6,889 nucleotides of DNA from Wolbachia sp. (GTDB taxonomy: Bacteria > Pseudomonadota > Alphaproteobacteria > Rickettsiales > Anaplasmataceae), in NCBI GenBank assembly GCA_028803175.1, contig JARBCG010000154.1:1-6889 (forward strand), in the 5' to 3' direction. Positions 1 to 5,821 of this stretch are shown one piece after another. The notes below the pieces were generated by a model that saw only the letters and a list, made by a program, of their open reading frames with translations, was not told the origin of the DNA and did not search any database. Within the stretch, counting starts at the first letter, position 1, and each line of letters opens with the position of its first letter. Made by a program: the position numbers and the translations under genes.

Positions 1-2
1 CT

Positions 3-83
3 CTTAATGAGAAGGTTTTACTCAGAAAACGATCTATTATTGAGACAGTTTTTGATTATTTAAAAAATAAGTTTAAAATTTAA
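3..83 (+). pseudogene. C-terminal fragment of an IS982-like transposase
   Basis: The reading frame enters from outside the window and ends at TAA 81-83. It contains LLRKRSIIETVFDYLKNK, which matches from memory the conserved block near the C-terminus of IS982-family DDE transposases, where an RKRxIIET segment is followed by LKN and then an HxRHRS motif. Here the HxRHRS part is missing: the frame stops after NKFKI, so this copy is truncated at its 3' end. The truncation lies five bases before the 60 bp repeat at 88-147, so the junction may mark a rearrangement. Catalytic residues would lie upstream of the window and cannot be judged. Assignment to IS982 rather than another DDE family is moderately sure. 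Confidence 0.55.
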
Positions 84-87
84 CATT

Positions 88-147
88 GTTTCATATTGTT
101 CAAATGGTAAAAAGCCCAGAATCTCCTCTGTCTGCTTTGTTGGTTAA
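88..147 (-). repeat. Copy A of a 60 bp repeat encoding a shared C-terminal tail
   Basis: Read on the minus strand, this segment matches 6764-6823 on the plus strand at 54 of 60 positions by hand alignment. The first 48 bases are codons for LTNKADRGDSGLFTI plus the stop TGA. The last 12 (ACAATATGAAAC) lie after the stop and are identical in both copies. Because the identity continues past the stop codon, the copies are related at DNA level and not only by protein selection. The opposite orientation makes them an inverted pair flanking most of the window. Confidence 0.85.
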
Positions 148-455
148 TTCATAGTTAGCGTTAGAAGAAGTCTTTTGTAGTGCGGAAGGAGGAGTTGGTT
201 GACTAGCCTGGGGTTTTTGTTTAGCTTGCGAAATAGTCTTTAATTCTGTTAATATATCCATTGCAAGGAGCTTTTCTGTCCTCATTTTGCTAGTCAAAGT
301 ATTCCTGATCTGTAGATCGTTTAAATCAATTTGATTAATATCAATTCCTGTTAAATCTATCATCTGAACAATGTTATCAGCATTTTTATCCGGGCGCGTA
401 TTTCAAATAAGTTCTTTTATCTCTTGTTTAAACTTTTCTTATCATTAGAGGCCAT
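100..455 (-). pseudogene. Decayed small gene of unknown function with shared C-terminal tail
   Basis: I do not recognise this gene. ATG 455-453 follows a good Shine-Dalgarno site (GGAG, 465-462, six-base spacing) and starts MASND. A one-base loss near 438-441 then moves coding into the frame that reads EKFKQEIKELI, crosses an in-frame TGA at 405-403, and continues as NTRPDKNADNIVQ into the open stretch 363-100. The reconstructed protein is about 118 residues: a charged helical N-terminus, a middle rich in Ile, Asp, Leu and Lys, a Gln/Pro/Ser linker (QKPQASQPTPPSALQ), and the tail NKADRGDSGLFTI that also ends the ankyrin protein at 6809. No signal peptide or membrane segment is seen. The open part alone could in principle be translated from ATG 363 as 87 residues, but no clear ribosome site precedes it. 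The tail suggests it belonged to a family of proteins sharing a C-terminal signal. Confidence 0.6.
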
Positions 456-461
456 CTTTGA

Positions 462-465
462 CTCC
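462..465 (-). promoter_or_regulatory. Shine-Dalgarno site deciding the start at 455
   Basis: GGAG on the minus strand is followed by six bases and then ATG at 455-453. This supports translation of the small gene beginning at MASND, in a different frame from the long open stretch downstream, and so argues for a frameshift rather than a genuine start at 363. Confidence 0.5.
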
Positions 466-477
466 ATTAATTATAAA

Positions 478-506
478 TATGCTTAATTATATATAATAAT
501 AGTCAA
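478..506 (-). promoter_or_regulatory. Candidate promoter for the minus-strand gene at 455
   Basis: On the minus strand TTGACT (506-501) resembles a sigma-70 -35 box. Seventeen bases later AGCATA (483-478) is a weak -10 candidate. The site lies about 25 bases upstream of the start codon at 455. The surrounding 470-540 region is almost pure A+T, so chance matches are easy, and the -10 is poor. Confidence 0.25.
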
Positions 507-547
507 TTATATTATAATTAATATAAAATGTTTAGCATATGGAAGTT

Positions 548-1214
548 TTATAACAATTGATTTTCCTTAAAGCTAAAGTGGCTATTGAATTCAATGATAA
601 TGTGATCTACTAATTTTATTCCTATGCTTTGACAAGCTTCAGCTAATTGTTTCGTTAGAGATATATCGCTACTTGAAGACTTTACATCTCCACTTGGATG
701 ATTGTGAGATATTACAATAGACGTTAACCAATCAAAAGTGTACGCTTGATGATCTCTCTGATATAAATAGGAGTTTGATCCACTTTGCAAATGTTTTATA
801 AATCTTCCGCCATTAGATAATACTTTTTATTCAGGTAAATTACACGAAAATTTTCTTTATTAATACTGCCTATACTAGTTCTTAAATAATCAAGCAATTT
901 TTTCCAATTATTTATTATATGTAGATCCTTTATCTTTTCTCTTGCAGAACAAACAAAAGCTTGTTTTACACAAAAGATAGCAGATATTGCCGCATTATTT
1001 ACGCTATCAACATTTTGCAGTGTTTCTAAGTAAGCATTAAAAACTTTATAAAACTACCAAAATGATCTATAAAACTCTTTGCGATTGGGTTAACATCAAT
1101 ACTGCTATACACTGAATATAAAATGTGTTCTAAAACTTCATAGTCAAGTAATGATTGTCCATTATCTAAGATAATTTTTTCTCTATATTTCTTATATGAT
1201 AGTAAATTAAATTT
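548..1214 (-). pseudogene. radC: radC pseudogene (JAB/MPN-domain RadC family), two frameshifts
   Basis: Three frames joined end to end give a RadC-like protein. The first segment (1214-1026) has YKKYREKIILDNGQSLLDYE and DVNPIAKSFIDHFGSF, matching the N-terminal helix-hairpin-helix region. It breaks near 1040-1055 and ends at TAG 1028-1026. The second segment reads NAYLETLQNVDSVNNAAISA and NWKKLLDYL, then NFRVIYLNKKYYLMAED, up to TAA 798-796. The third (about 802-548) holds the metal-binding JAMM motif SHNHPSGDVKSSSSD and the closing DHIIIEFNSHFSFKE. Both His residues, the Ser and the Asp of the motif are kept, so decay is probably recent. The normal N-terminal GHRxRL is degraded to YKKYREK and no credible start remains. 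RadC proteins are about 220 residues, as reconstructed here. The family's cellular role is unsettled; in Rickettsiales it is often found in prophage-like or mobile regions. It is divergent from ubiE. Confidence 0.85.
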
Positions 1215-1248
1215 TTAAGTAAAATACTTAATAAAGTATTTAAAAATT
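1210..1248. repeat. Imperfect inverted repeat (AT-rich hairpin) between radC and ubiE
   Basis: AAATACTT (1222-1229) pairs perfectly with AAGTATTT (1234-1241) across a four-base loop. After a five-base bulge on the left side, AATTTTT (1210-1216) pairs with AAAAATT (1242-1248), giving a 15 bp bulged stem. It sits at the broken 5' end of the radC remnant and about 110 bases upstream of the ubiE start. It could be a terminator-like or regulatory hairpin, or a decayed repeat. The stem is entirely A/T except for one C-G pair, so it would be weak as RNA. Confidence 0.45.
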
Positions 1249-1345
1249 ACTTTGAGTAAAGCAAAATCCTGTAGTCCATATAAAGAGAAAACTATTTTTA
1301 CCTATTAGAATTTCATAAAATTGTTATATAGTGTAATTCTTCATA

Positions 1346-1351
1346 AGAGAG
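1346..1351 (+). promoter_or_regulatory. Ribosome binding site of ubiE
   Basis: AGAGAG lies five bases before ATG 1357. It decides the start: the frame is open from TTG 1321, but only ATG 1357 has this site, and the family's conserved N-terminus (VKEVFDSVARRYDIMND) follows directly. Confidence 0.5.
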
Positions 1352-1356
1352 ATAGC

Positions 1357-2055
1357 ATGGACAAATCACAGTTAGTTAAAGAGGTGTTTGATTCAGTAGC
1401 AAGACGTTATGACATTATGAATGACATAATGAGTTTGGGAATGCATAGGCTATGGAAGGATAAAATGGTAAGCAGTGTGTGTTTTCCTAAAAATGCTAAG
1501 GTTTTAGATATTGCTGGGGGAACCGGAGATATTGCAGTAAGAATCGCAAAAAAAAGCCCTGATTGTAGCATTACAATATGCGATATAAATCAAAATATGC
1601 TGAACGAAGGATGTGATAAGGCTATAAATTCAAATCAACTGAGTTTCAATTGGGTATGTACAGATGCAGAAAGCCTGCCATTTGAAGGTTCTGAATTTGA
1701 TTATTGCACTATAGCTTTTGGTATTCGAAATGTTTCTAATCGACAAAAAGCCTTGAGTGAAATGCACAGAGTATTAAAACCAAATGGAAAATTGATCTGC
1801 TTAGAATTTGCCCCTATGCACTATCAAAACAAAGCATTTACCAAATTTTATGATCTATATTCATTTAAAGTAATCCCGAAAATTGGCAGTGTAGTTGCTA
1901 AAGACCAAAGTTCGTATGAATATTTAGTGAAAAGCATCAGAGAATTTCCAACTCAGGTTGACTTTAAAAAAGAAATAGAAGATGTAGGCTTTAAGAATGT
2001 TGAATTTCATAATATGAGTTATGGAATAGTAGCATTGCACCTTGGAGTAAAATGA
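1357..2055 (+). CDS. ubiE: Ubiquinone/menaquinone biosynthesis C-methyltransferase UbiE
   Basis: This SAM-dependent methyltransferase adds the ring C-methyl group to the polyprenyl benzoquinol intermediate in quinone synthesis, acting in the cytoplasm at the membrane face. The 232-residue protein is slightly short of the usual 240-250 but complete. The family N-terminus VFDSVARRYDIMND is at residues 10-23. SAM motif I (LDIAGGTGD) is at 50-58, with an acidic residue at Asp76. DAESLPF is at 103-109 and the hallmark FGIRNV at 121-126. The UbiE-specific YDLYSFKVIPKIG runs from 165, and the closing YGIVALHLGVK is typical. An upstream in-frame TTG at 1321 would add 12 residues with no ribosome site and is not preferred. 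Its TGA overlaps the ATG of ftsW (ATGA), so the two were co-transcribed. It is one of only two undamaged genes here, which implies continued selection for respiration. Confidence 0.95.
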   Translation: MDKSQLVKEVFDSVARRYDIMNDIMSLGMHRLWKDKMVSSVCFPKNAKVLDIAGGTGDIAVRIAKKSPDCSITICDINQNMLNEGCDKAINSNQLSFNWVCTDAESLPFEGSEFDYCTIAFGIRNVSNRQKALSEMHRVLKPNGKLICLEFAPMHYQNKAFTKFYDLYSFKVIPKIGSVVAKDQSSYEYLVKSIREFPTQVDFKKEIEDVGFKNVEFHNMSYGIVALHLGVK

Positions 2056-3068
2056 ATATTAGACTCTGGTATAGAACACTGGATTACTATTTAATTATAC
2101 CAATAATTTTTTTACTAACCATAAGCTTTATCCTTGTTTACTCGGCGAGCCCTGTAATTGCACAGCGTCTTTCTTTACCAAAAGACTATTTTATGCGACG
2201 CCATATAGTATACATAGCTCTATCACTGATTACCCTAGTAATGATACTTGGCACAGAAGCAAAAGTCGCAAAAAGATGGTTATATATTTTCAAAATTTCG
2301 ATTCAGCCATCTGAATTTATGAGACCTTTTTTCTCCGTTGTCATAGCTAGCATTTTAGCTAGTAGTGTAAAATTTAAGGTGCACATATCAATCATACCAT
2401 TTTTATTAGTTTTTATCCTATTACTCCTGCAGTCTGACTTTAGTATGTCTATGCTTTTAACATACTCTTGGGTTGGTCAAATGTTTATTGCATGCATTCC
2501 ATTCGTGTATTTTTTATGCATAGGAGGAATAGTAACAACTGGTATTACAACAGCTTATTTCTACCTTCTACATGTAAAGCAAAGGATCCACAACTTTCTC
2601 TTTTTTGTACAGAATGATAATTTTCAAGTCATAAAATCATTAGAAGCATTTACAAGAGGTCAATTAACTTGAGTTGGGCCAGGCGAAGGTAACGTAAAAA
2701 TGCTTCTTCCTGATTGCCATACAGATTTTATATTTTCTGTTTTAGCAGAGGAATTTGGACTGACCATGTGTCTAACTGCATTAACATTATTTGGCATCAT
2801 TGCAGCTCGAGTACTTTACATTGCATATAGGGAAAGTGTATTGTTTAACCTATTGGTAACTTTAGGTATATCAATCCAATTTATTACACAGTTTATAGTA
2901 AATATAGGCGTAACATTAAGTGTTTTTCCAACTACCGGAATAACTCTACCACTACTTAGTTATGGTGGATCGTCACTGTTGTCTTCAAGTATTGCACTTG
3001 GCACAATGTTATCTTTTAGTAGAAATCAATCTATTACACTAAACCTTAAAGAACGCATTACGTTGTAA
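2052..3068 (+). pseudogene. ftsW: ftsW pseudogene split by an in-frame TGA, with a probable internal deletion
   Basis: FtsW is the SEDS-family lipid II glycosyltransferase that makes septal peptidoglycan in the inner membrane. One frame runs from ATG 2052 to TAA 3066-3068 (338 codons), interrupted only by TGA 2670-2672. Before the stop are IQPSEFMRPFF (residues 84-94), QSDFSMSMLL in place of the usual QPDFGxxMLL, and NDNFQVIKSLEAFTRGQLT. After it come VGPGEG, then LPDCHTDFIFSVLAEEFG (218 on), containing the Asp thought to be catalytic in SEDS proteins, and TTGITLPLLSYGGSSLL. The family has Gly at the stop position (GxFGVGPGEG), so a single GGA to TGA change explains it. Near residue 67 the sequence passes from one membrane segment straight to EAKVAKRW, leaving out about 20-25 residues (roughly one helix) relative to remembered homologues. 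ATG 2700 could start a C-terminal piece, but neither half would be active alone. Confidence 0.9.
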
Positions 3069-3160
3069 GCTTCACTATTAGTTCAAAATAGCATTCTAAA
3101 GAATTTCTCTATATAACATAGTTCTTTCACATCATTCATTAACGCATAAAGCGGTAAAGT
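3069..3160. other. Intergenic spacer between convergent ftsW and dacA remnants
   Basis: The spacer separates the stop codons of two convergent remnants. I see no RNA gene and no GC-rich stem followed by T residues; only a very short ATTCT/AGAAT inverted repeat is present near 3093-3104. No supported terminator. Confidence 0.3.
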
Positions 3161-3563
3161 TTATTGTTCTATACCTGGTATTTCTACATAGATTTTGTCC
3201 ACTTCTTACCATTTTTTATTGGTGAGGTACCATATTTTATATTCAATACGTGCCTTGATTTTATCGTGTAAACTGCGGTTGTAAGTTATAACGACATCGT
3301 TTTCAACCGTGATAGGCACTTTTCTATCCTTTCCATATAGAACATCTACTTCTTCAACAATACTGTGCTTAGCAAATATTTTCTTAATGTTAAAATGACT
3401 GAGAGAATATTGTATTAACCTTTTGCCAGCACTGCTAAATCTTTCATAAAATTATCTTTATCTGGCCATCCACTTGAATTGATAAAATGACTATTATTTA
3501 AGTTTAACTCTCCAGCAACTCTCTAACTGTAACATAATGCCTTTCCTTTAAAAACATTGAGGA
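3161..3563 (-). pseudogene. dacA: 3' part of dacA (D-Ala-D-Ala carboxypeptidase) pseudogene
   Basis: Read on the minus strand in three frames, this is the distal half of a peptidase S11 (PBP5/DacA-type) protein. It begins SSMFLKERHYVTVRELLE (from 3563), shifts frame near 3505-3515, continues LNLNNSHFINSSGWPDKDNF and DLAVLAK, shifts again near 3430, then reads RLIQYSLSHFN and KKIFAKHSIVEEVDVLYG. The PBP5-like C-terminal domain follows: KDRKVPITVENDVVITYNR and IKARIEYKIW, an in-frame TAA at 3208-3206, then VDKIYVEIPGIEQ with TAA at 3163-3161. Compared with remembered homologues, about 30 residues around the SxN motif are missing after RELLE. A larger block carrying the KTG motif is missing between VLAK and LIQY. 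The IS200-like element at about 3570-3945 separates this part from the signal-peptide half at 3946-4185. Identification rests on ordered similarity across both halves. Confidence 0.8.
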
Positions 3564-3590
3564 CCATTTTCTTTTTTAGTGTGGTTTAGT

Positions 3591-3890
3591 ATGGATTACA
3601 AACATAGCTCTCACAGTACGTTTAATTTAAAGTACCATTTAGTGTTCTGTACTAAGTATAGATTAAGTACAGATTATAGAACACTTACAGGTCAAACAAC
3701 AGTGCGTAGCAAAGAAATTATCACGGAAGTATGTACTGCAAATTACGTAGATATCGTCGTGGCAGCACCTTTAGCAAGAGGATACTTTGCTGTTACAGTT
3801 GACAATATGAATTCTACAGATGTACAGAAGTATATCGAAGAACAAGGAAATCCTCATAATTATTCTAATGATTTTAACATCGAGTTTTAA
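3591..3890 (+). pseudogene. tnpA: Internally deleted IS200/IS605 TnpA (Y1 HUH transposase)
   Basis: ATG 3591 begins MDYKHSSHSTFNLKYHLVFC, the standard start of IS200/IS605 TnpA, the single-strand DNA transposase. The GTG at 3579 is in frame but not the family start. The frame is open for 99 residues, against about 135-150 normally. RTLTGQTTVRSKEIITEVC and ANYVDIV are followed directly by VAAPLARGYFAVTVDNMN. The usual intervening stretch with DHIHxL (the HUH metal-binding motif) and the long helix ending in YWGxHLW is gone, apparently in two in-frame deletions around the short VAAP remnant. The catalytic Tyr is kept in VQKYIEEQ. Without HUH the protein cannot nick DNA. The frame has stayed open, which may be chance or recency. 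It lies antisense to the dacA remnant. Confidence 0.85.
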
Positions 3891-3926
3891 AACTCATAAT
3901 CTACTTTACATGCGTTTTTTTAAACC

Positions 3927-3942
3927 ACCAGCTTCAGCTGGT
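3927..3942 (+). repeat. Right-end hairpin of the IS200-like element
   Basis: ACCAGC, loop TTCA, GCTGGT forms a perfect 6 bp stem 36 bases after the tnpA stop and immediately inside the point where dacA homology resumes. IS200/IS605 elements carry subterminal hairpins that TnpA binds, and the position fits the right-end hairpin. The element's tip is probably within a few bases after 3942. Confidence 0.65.
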
Positions 3943-3945
3943 TAT

Positions 3946-4185
3946 TTGATCCTCCATACTGATCACTCCAGCTTTTAAGTGATCGAAAGCTATGTATAAA
4001 GTCATTAATCTGCTCATTGAAGATAGGGCCATTTGTTCATCAGTATTATGCTCAAAAATAAATGAGCCTGATGTTAAATCTAAAACTACCGATTGTTTTG
4101 CTTAAGTTCTGAATTGGTACGCACGTTAATGAAAAGGAAGTGCAAAAACTAATAGTAAAATTACAAATCTGTGTAACATGTTCAT
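3946..4185 (-). pseudogene. dacA: 5' part of dacA pseudogene: signal peptide and mutated SxxK region
   Basis: ATG 4185 on the minus strand starts MNMLHRFVILLLVFALPFH, a typical secretory signal peptide for a periplasmic D,D-carboxypeptidase, which removes the terminal D-Ala of peptidoglycan stem peptides. Two in-frame TAA codons follow (4128-4126 and 4104-4102). The same frame then reads AKQSVVLDLTSGSFIFEHNT, DEQMALSSMSRLMTLYIAFD and LKAGVISMEDQ, a close match to the N-terminal catalytic region of family S11 (PBP5/6 type). The catalytic SxxK tetrad is changed to SMSR: the Lys that activates the Ser is Arg at codon 59 (4011-4009, AGA). Homology stops at about 3946, where the IS200-like element begins, and the rest of the gene lies at 3563-3161. 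No Shine-Dalgarno site is seen upstream. Confidence 0.85.
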
Positions 4186-4308
4186 AATTTAAAAAATATG
4201 TAGTGTATCAATCAATAGTATGATTCTACAGTAGTGTTTCAATAAAATTAAGATAAAACTTTTATATGTTTTGAGTTTTTTTACTGCACAATAATCGTAG
4301 GAATATGA

Positions 4309-4449
4309 TACCAAAATCTAGTAAATCTTATTTTAGGTGATAGGCAACTTTCTCCATTAATACCATTTATTACAAATTCTGATTTACAACTTATAGACAA
4401 ATACTCAGATCAATATTATGCTAAATTACGTCAAATCAGAAGATTATGA
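4309..4449 (+). pseudogene. 3' remnant of an unidentified gene upstream of the MFS transporter
   Basis: Between an in-frame TGA (4306-4308) and TGA 4447-4449 an open stretch of 46 codons reads NLILGDRQLSPLIPF, then ITNSDLQLIDKYSDQYYAKL and RQIRRL. It has no start codon with a ribosome site, its composition is protein-like, and its stop overlaps the next gene's ATG as ATGA, the arrangement of a translationally coupled operon partner. The ubiE-ftsW pair in this window shows the same overlap. I therefore take it as the tail of a truncated gene. I cannot name the family. Confidence 0.4.
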
Positions 4450-5708
4450 ATAACATCCAAAAAGCAATATTATCAAGTATAATCTGCAACATGATCGTAT
4501 GGTATGAGCTAACTCTATTTGGAGTTTTAACACACACAATAAGCAACATTTTTTTTCCATCAGAAAGTCGCTATTTAAGCACAATCAAATTTCTCGGTAC
4601 TTTTGCAGTTGGTTTTGGATTCAGACCTCTAGGTGCATTCATTTTCGGCTATATTGGAGATAGATATGGAAGAAGGAAAGTTTTACTTACTTCGGTGATA
4701 TTAGTTTCAATATCATCTACTATAATTGGAATTATACCTGGTTATGAAAAAATTGGAATCTTTGCGCCTATATTCCTTGTATTATGCCGGATAACACAGG
4801 GAATGTCAGCAGGAGGAGAAACAAGTATTAATGCAGCTTTTTTAATAGAACACTCAAGCGATAAAAAAAATCTAGGTTTTTTAGGTAGTATAAAAGCCTT
4901 TAGTGGAGCTCTTGGCTCAATGGTATGTTTTGTAATGTTAGCTATTTGCAAAAAATTTACAGGTGCGGATTACGAAATTTGGGGTTGGAGACTACCTTTC
5001 TATTTTTGCTCTTTTATGGGCATAACAGGTTTTTTAACAAGGTATATAATGGAAGAAAGTTTAGCATACAAAACACATAACCAAAATAAAAGCTTATCCC
5101 ATGCACCATTTTTAGAGTTGATCAAGAATTATAAAAGACCATTTGCTATTTCTATTGGGCTTGGTATCGCTCAGAACGCAATTGTCTACTCGGTAATAAT
5201 GTTTTATAACATATCTGTAAAAGAACTCACTCTATCTGGTATTGACATTAAAAATACAGTAAGAATTGCAAGTGAAATTATATTTGGGATATTTGCAGTA
5301 CTGTTTGCAATGCTATCTGATAAAATTGGAAGAAAGAATGTGATGATTCCTGTATTGATTACAATAGCCTTTGCCAGTTTACCAATACTTTCATTATTAT
5401 CCCATGATAACTACCATATCGTTGTATTCTCTTACCTGTTAATCAGCATACCAATAGCGGCATCATTTGGGATATATAGTTCTCTTGTCTATGAATTATT
5501 CCCGACAAAAGTTAGATGCATTAGCTTTAGTTTAGCACATAACATATCTGCAGGGGTTTTTGGTGGCCTTTCTCCTTCTATATGCACATTCCTTATCGAA
5601 AAAACTGAAACAAAATTTACAGCAGGCATTTATCTTACTATTTGTGCATTAGTGAGCTTAGCATCTATGCTTCAAATTAACACCCAAGATAAAAAAATTG
5701 ATTGGTAG
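4446..5708 (+). CDS. MFS transporter, ProP-like metabolite:H+ symporter family
   Basis: This 420-residue inner-membrane protein has the pattern of about 12 hydrophobic segments expected of the major facilitator superfamily. It carries the sugar/metabolite signature in the first cytoplasmic loop: GFGFRPLGAFIFGYIGDRYG followed by RRK, residues 56-78. QGMSAGGE is at 118-125 in place of the usual QGxxxGGE, WGWRLPF at 179-185, the second-half loop motif SDKIGRK at 291-297, and YELFPTKVR at 349-357. These features and the order fit the ProP/MHS branch found in several divergent copies in Rickettsiales, thought to import osmolytes or organic acids from the host cell; the substrate cannot be read from sequence. 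The start ATG 4446 overlaps the stop of the upstream remnant, and GAAGA lies just before it. The gene is undamaged amid pseudogenes, which suggests continued use. The symbol proP would overstate the evidence. Confidence 0.9.
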   Translation: MNNIQKAILSSIICNMIVWYELTLFGVLTHTISNIFFPSESRYLSTIKFLGTFAVGFGFRPLGAFIFGYIGDRYGRRKVLLTSVILVSISSTIIGIIPGYEKIGIFAPIFLVLCRITQGMSAGGETSINAAFLIEHSSDKKNLGFLGSIKAFSGALGSMVCFVMLAICKKFTGADYEIWGWRLPFYFCSFMGITGFLTRYIMEESLAYKTHNQNKSLSHAPFLELIKNYKRPFAISIGLGIAQNAIVYSVIMFYNISVKELTLSGIDIKNTVRIASEIIFGIFAVLFAMLSDKIGRKNVMIPVLITIAFASLPILSLLSHDNYHIVVFSYLLISIPIAASFGIYSSLVYELFPTKVRCISFSLAHNISAGVFGGLSPSICTFLIEKTETKFTAGIYLTICALVSLASMLQINTQDKKIDW

Positions 5709-5786
5709 AATTTTTATTAAACTACCCTATACCACGCAATTTTATTATTGAAAGCTATATTAAGGAAAAATTGATGGTTATATAGT

Positions 5787-5800
5787 CATAATCGATTATG
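5787..5800. promoter_or_regulatory. 14 bp perfect palindrome, candidate operator for the ankyrin gene
   Basis: CATAATCGATTATG is a perfect palindrome 11 bases upstream of the strong Shine-Dalgarno site at 5812 and 21 bases upstream of ATG 5822. Two TATAAT-like half sites (CATAAT and, on the other strand, CATAAT) are built into it. It could be a dimeric regulator site overlapping a -10 element; TTGATG at 5771 is a possible but poorly spaced -35. There is no experimental or comparative support. Confidence 0.35.
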
Positions 5801-5811
5801 TAACTTTAAGT

Positions 5812-5817
5812 GAGGAG
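5812..5817 (+). promoter_or_regulatory. Shine-Dalgarno site of the ankyrin gene
   Basis: GAGGAG ends four bases before ATG 5822. It is the strongest ribosome site in the window and fixes the start at MVEIKIDRYS rather than the in-frame GTG at 5810. Confidence 0.6.
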
Positions 5818-5821
5818 CAAA

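Larger units (their letters stand above)
3570..3945 (+). mobile_element. Short IS200/IS605-family element inserted in dacA
   Basis: dacA homology ends at about 3946 on one side (ISMEDQ) and resumes at about 3563 on the other (SSMFLK). The roughly 375 bases between hold an IS200-type tnpA and a right-end hairpin (3927-3942). About 14 dacA residues that normally join the two sides are absent, so the insertion came with, or was followed by, a small deletion. The length is well below the usual 600-750 bp because tnpA is internally deleted. Exact ends are uncertain: this family makes no target duplication and has no terminal inverted repeats, so the limits here are inferred from where dacA homology stops. 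Confidence 0.7.

Noticed and set aside
470..545. AT-only tract as a possible replication origin or CRISPR leader
   Set aside because: No DnaA-box-like sites, iterons or spaced direct repeats are seen; it is plain AT-rich intergenic DNA.
1252..1327. Candidate ubiE promoters (TTGAGT with TATAAA, or TTTACC with TTATAT)
   Set aside because: Spacings are off or boxes weak, and the region is too AT-rich to support any one choice.
1321..1356. Earlier in-frame TTG start for ubiE adding 12 residues
   Set aside because: The extra residues do not resemble the family N-terminus and no Shine-Dalgarno site precedes TTG 1321, whereas AGAGAG precedes ATG 1357.
2700..3068. A separate 122-residue membrane protein starting at ATG 2700
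   Set aside because: It is the C-terminal part of FtsW in the same frame, and conserved VGPGEG lies before this ATG. It is better explained by the TGA at 2670.
3161..3563. An independent hypothetical gene on the minus strand
   Set aside because: I first read it as an unknown ORF. Its order and motifs fit the distal half of DacA whose 5' half lies across the IS200-like element.
4200..4233. Weak inverted repeat TGTAG/CTACA with an inner ATCA/TGAT, a possible terminator or regulatory hairpin
   Set aside because: The stem is interrupted, AT-rich and has no T-run in the right place, so it is not distinguishable from chance.
4742..4951. 69-codon minus-strand open frame inside the MFS gene
   Set aside because: It is antisense to strongly conserved transporter codons (QGMSAGGE region), has no ribosome site and no recognisable protein features.
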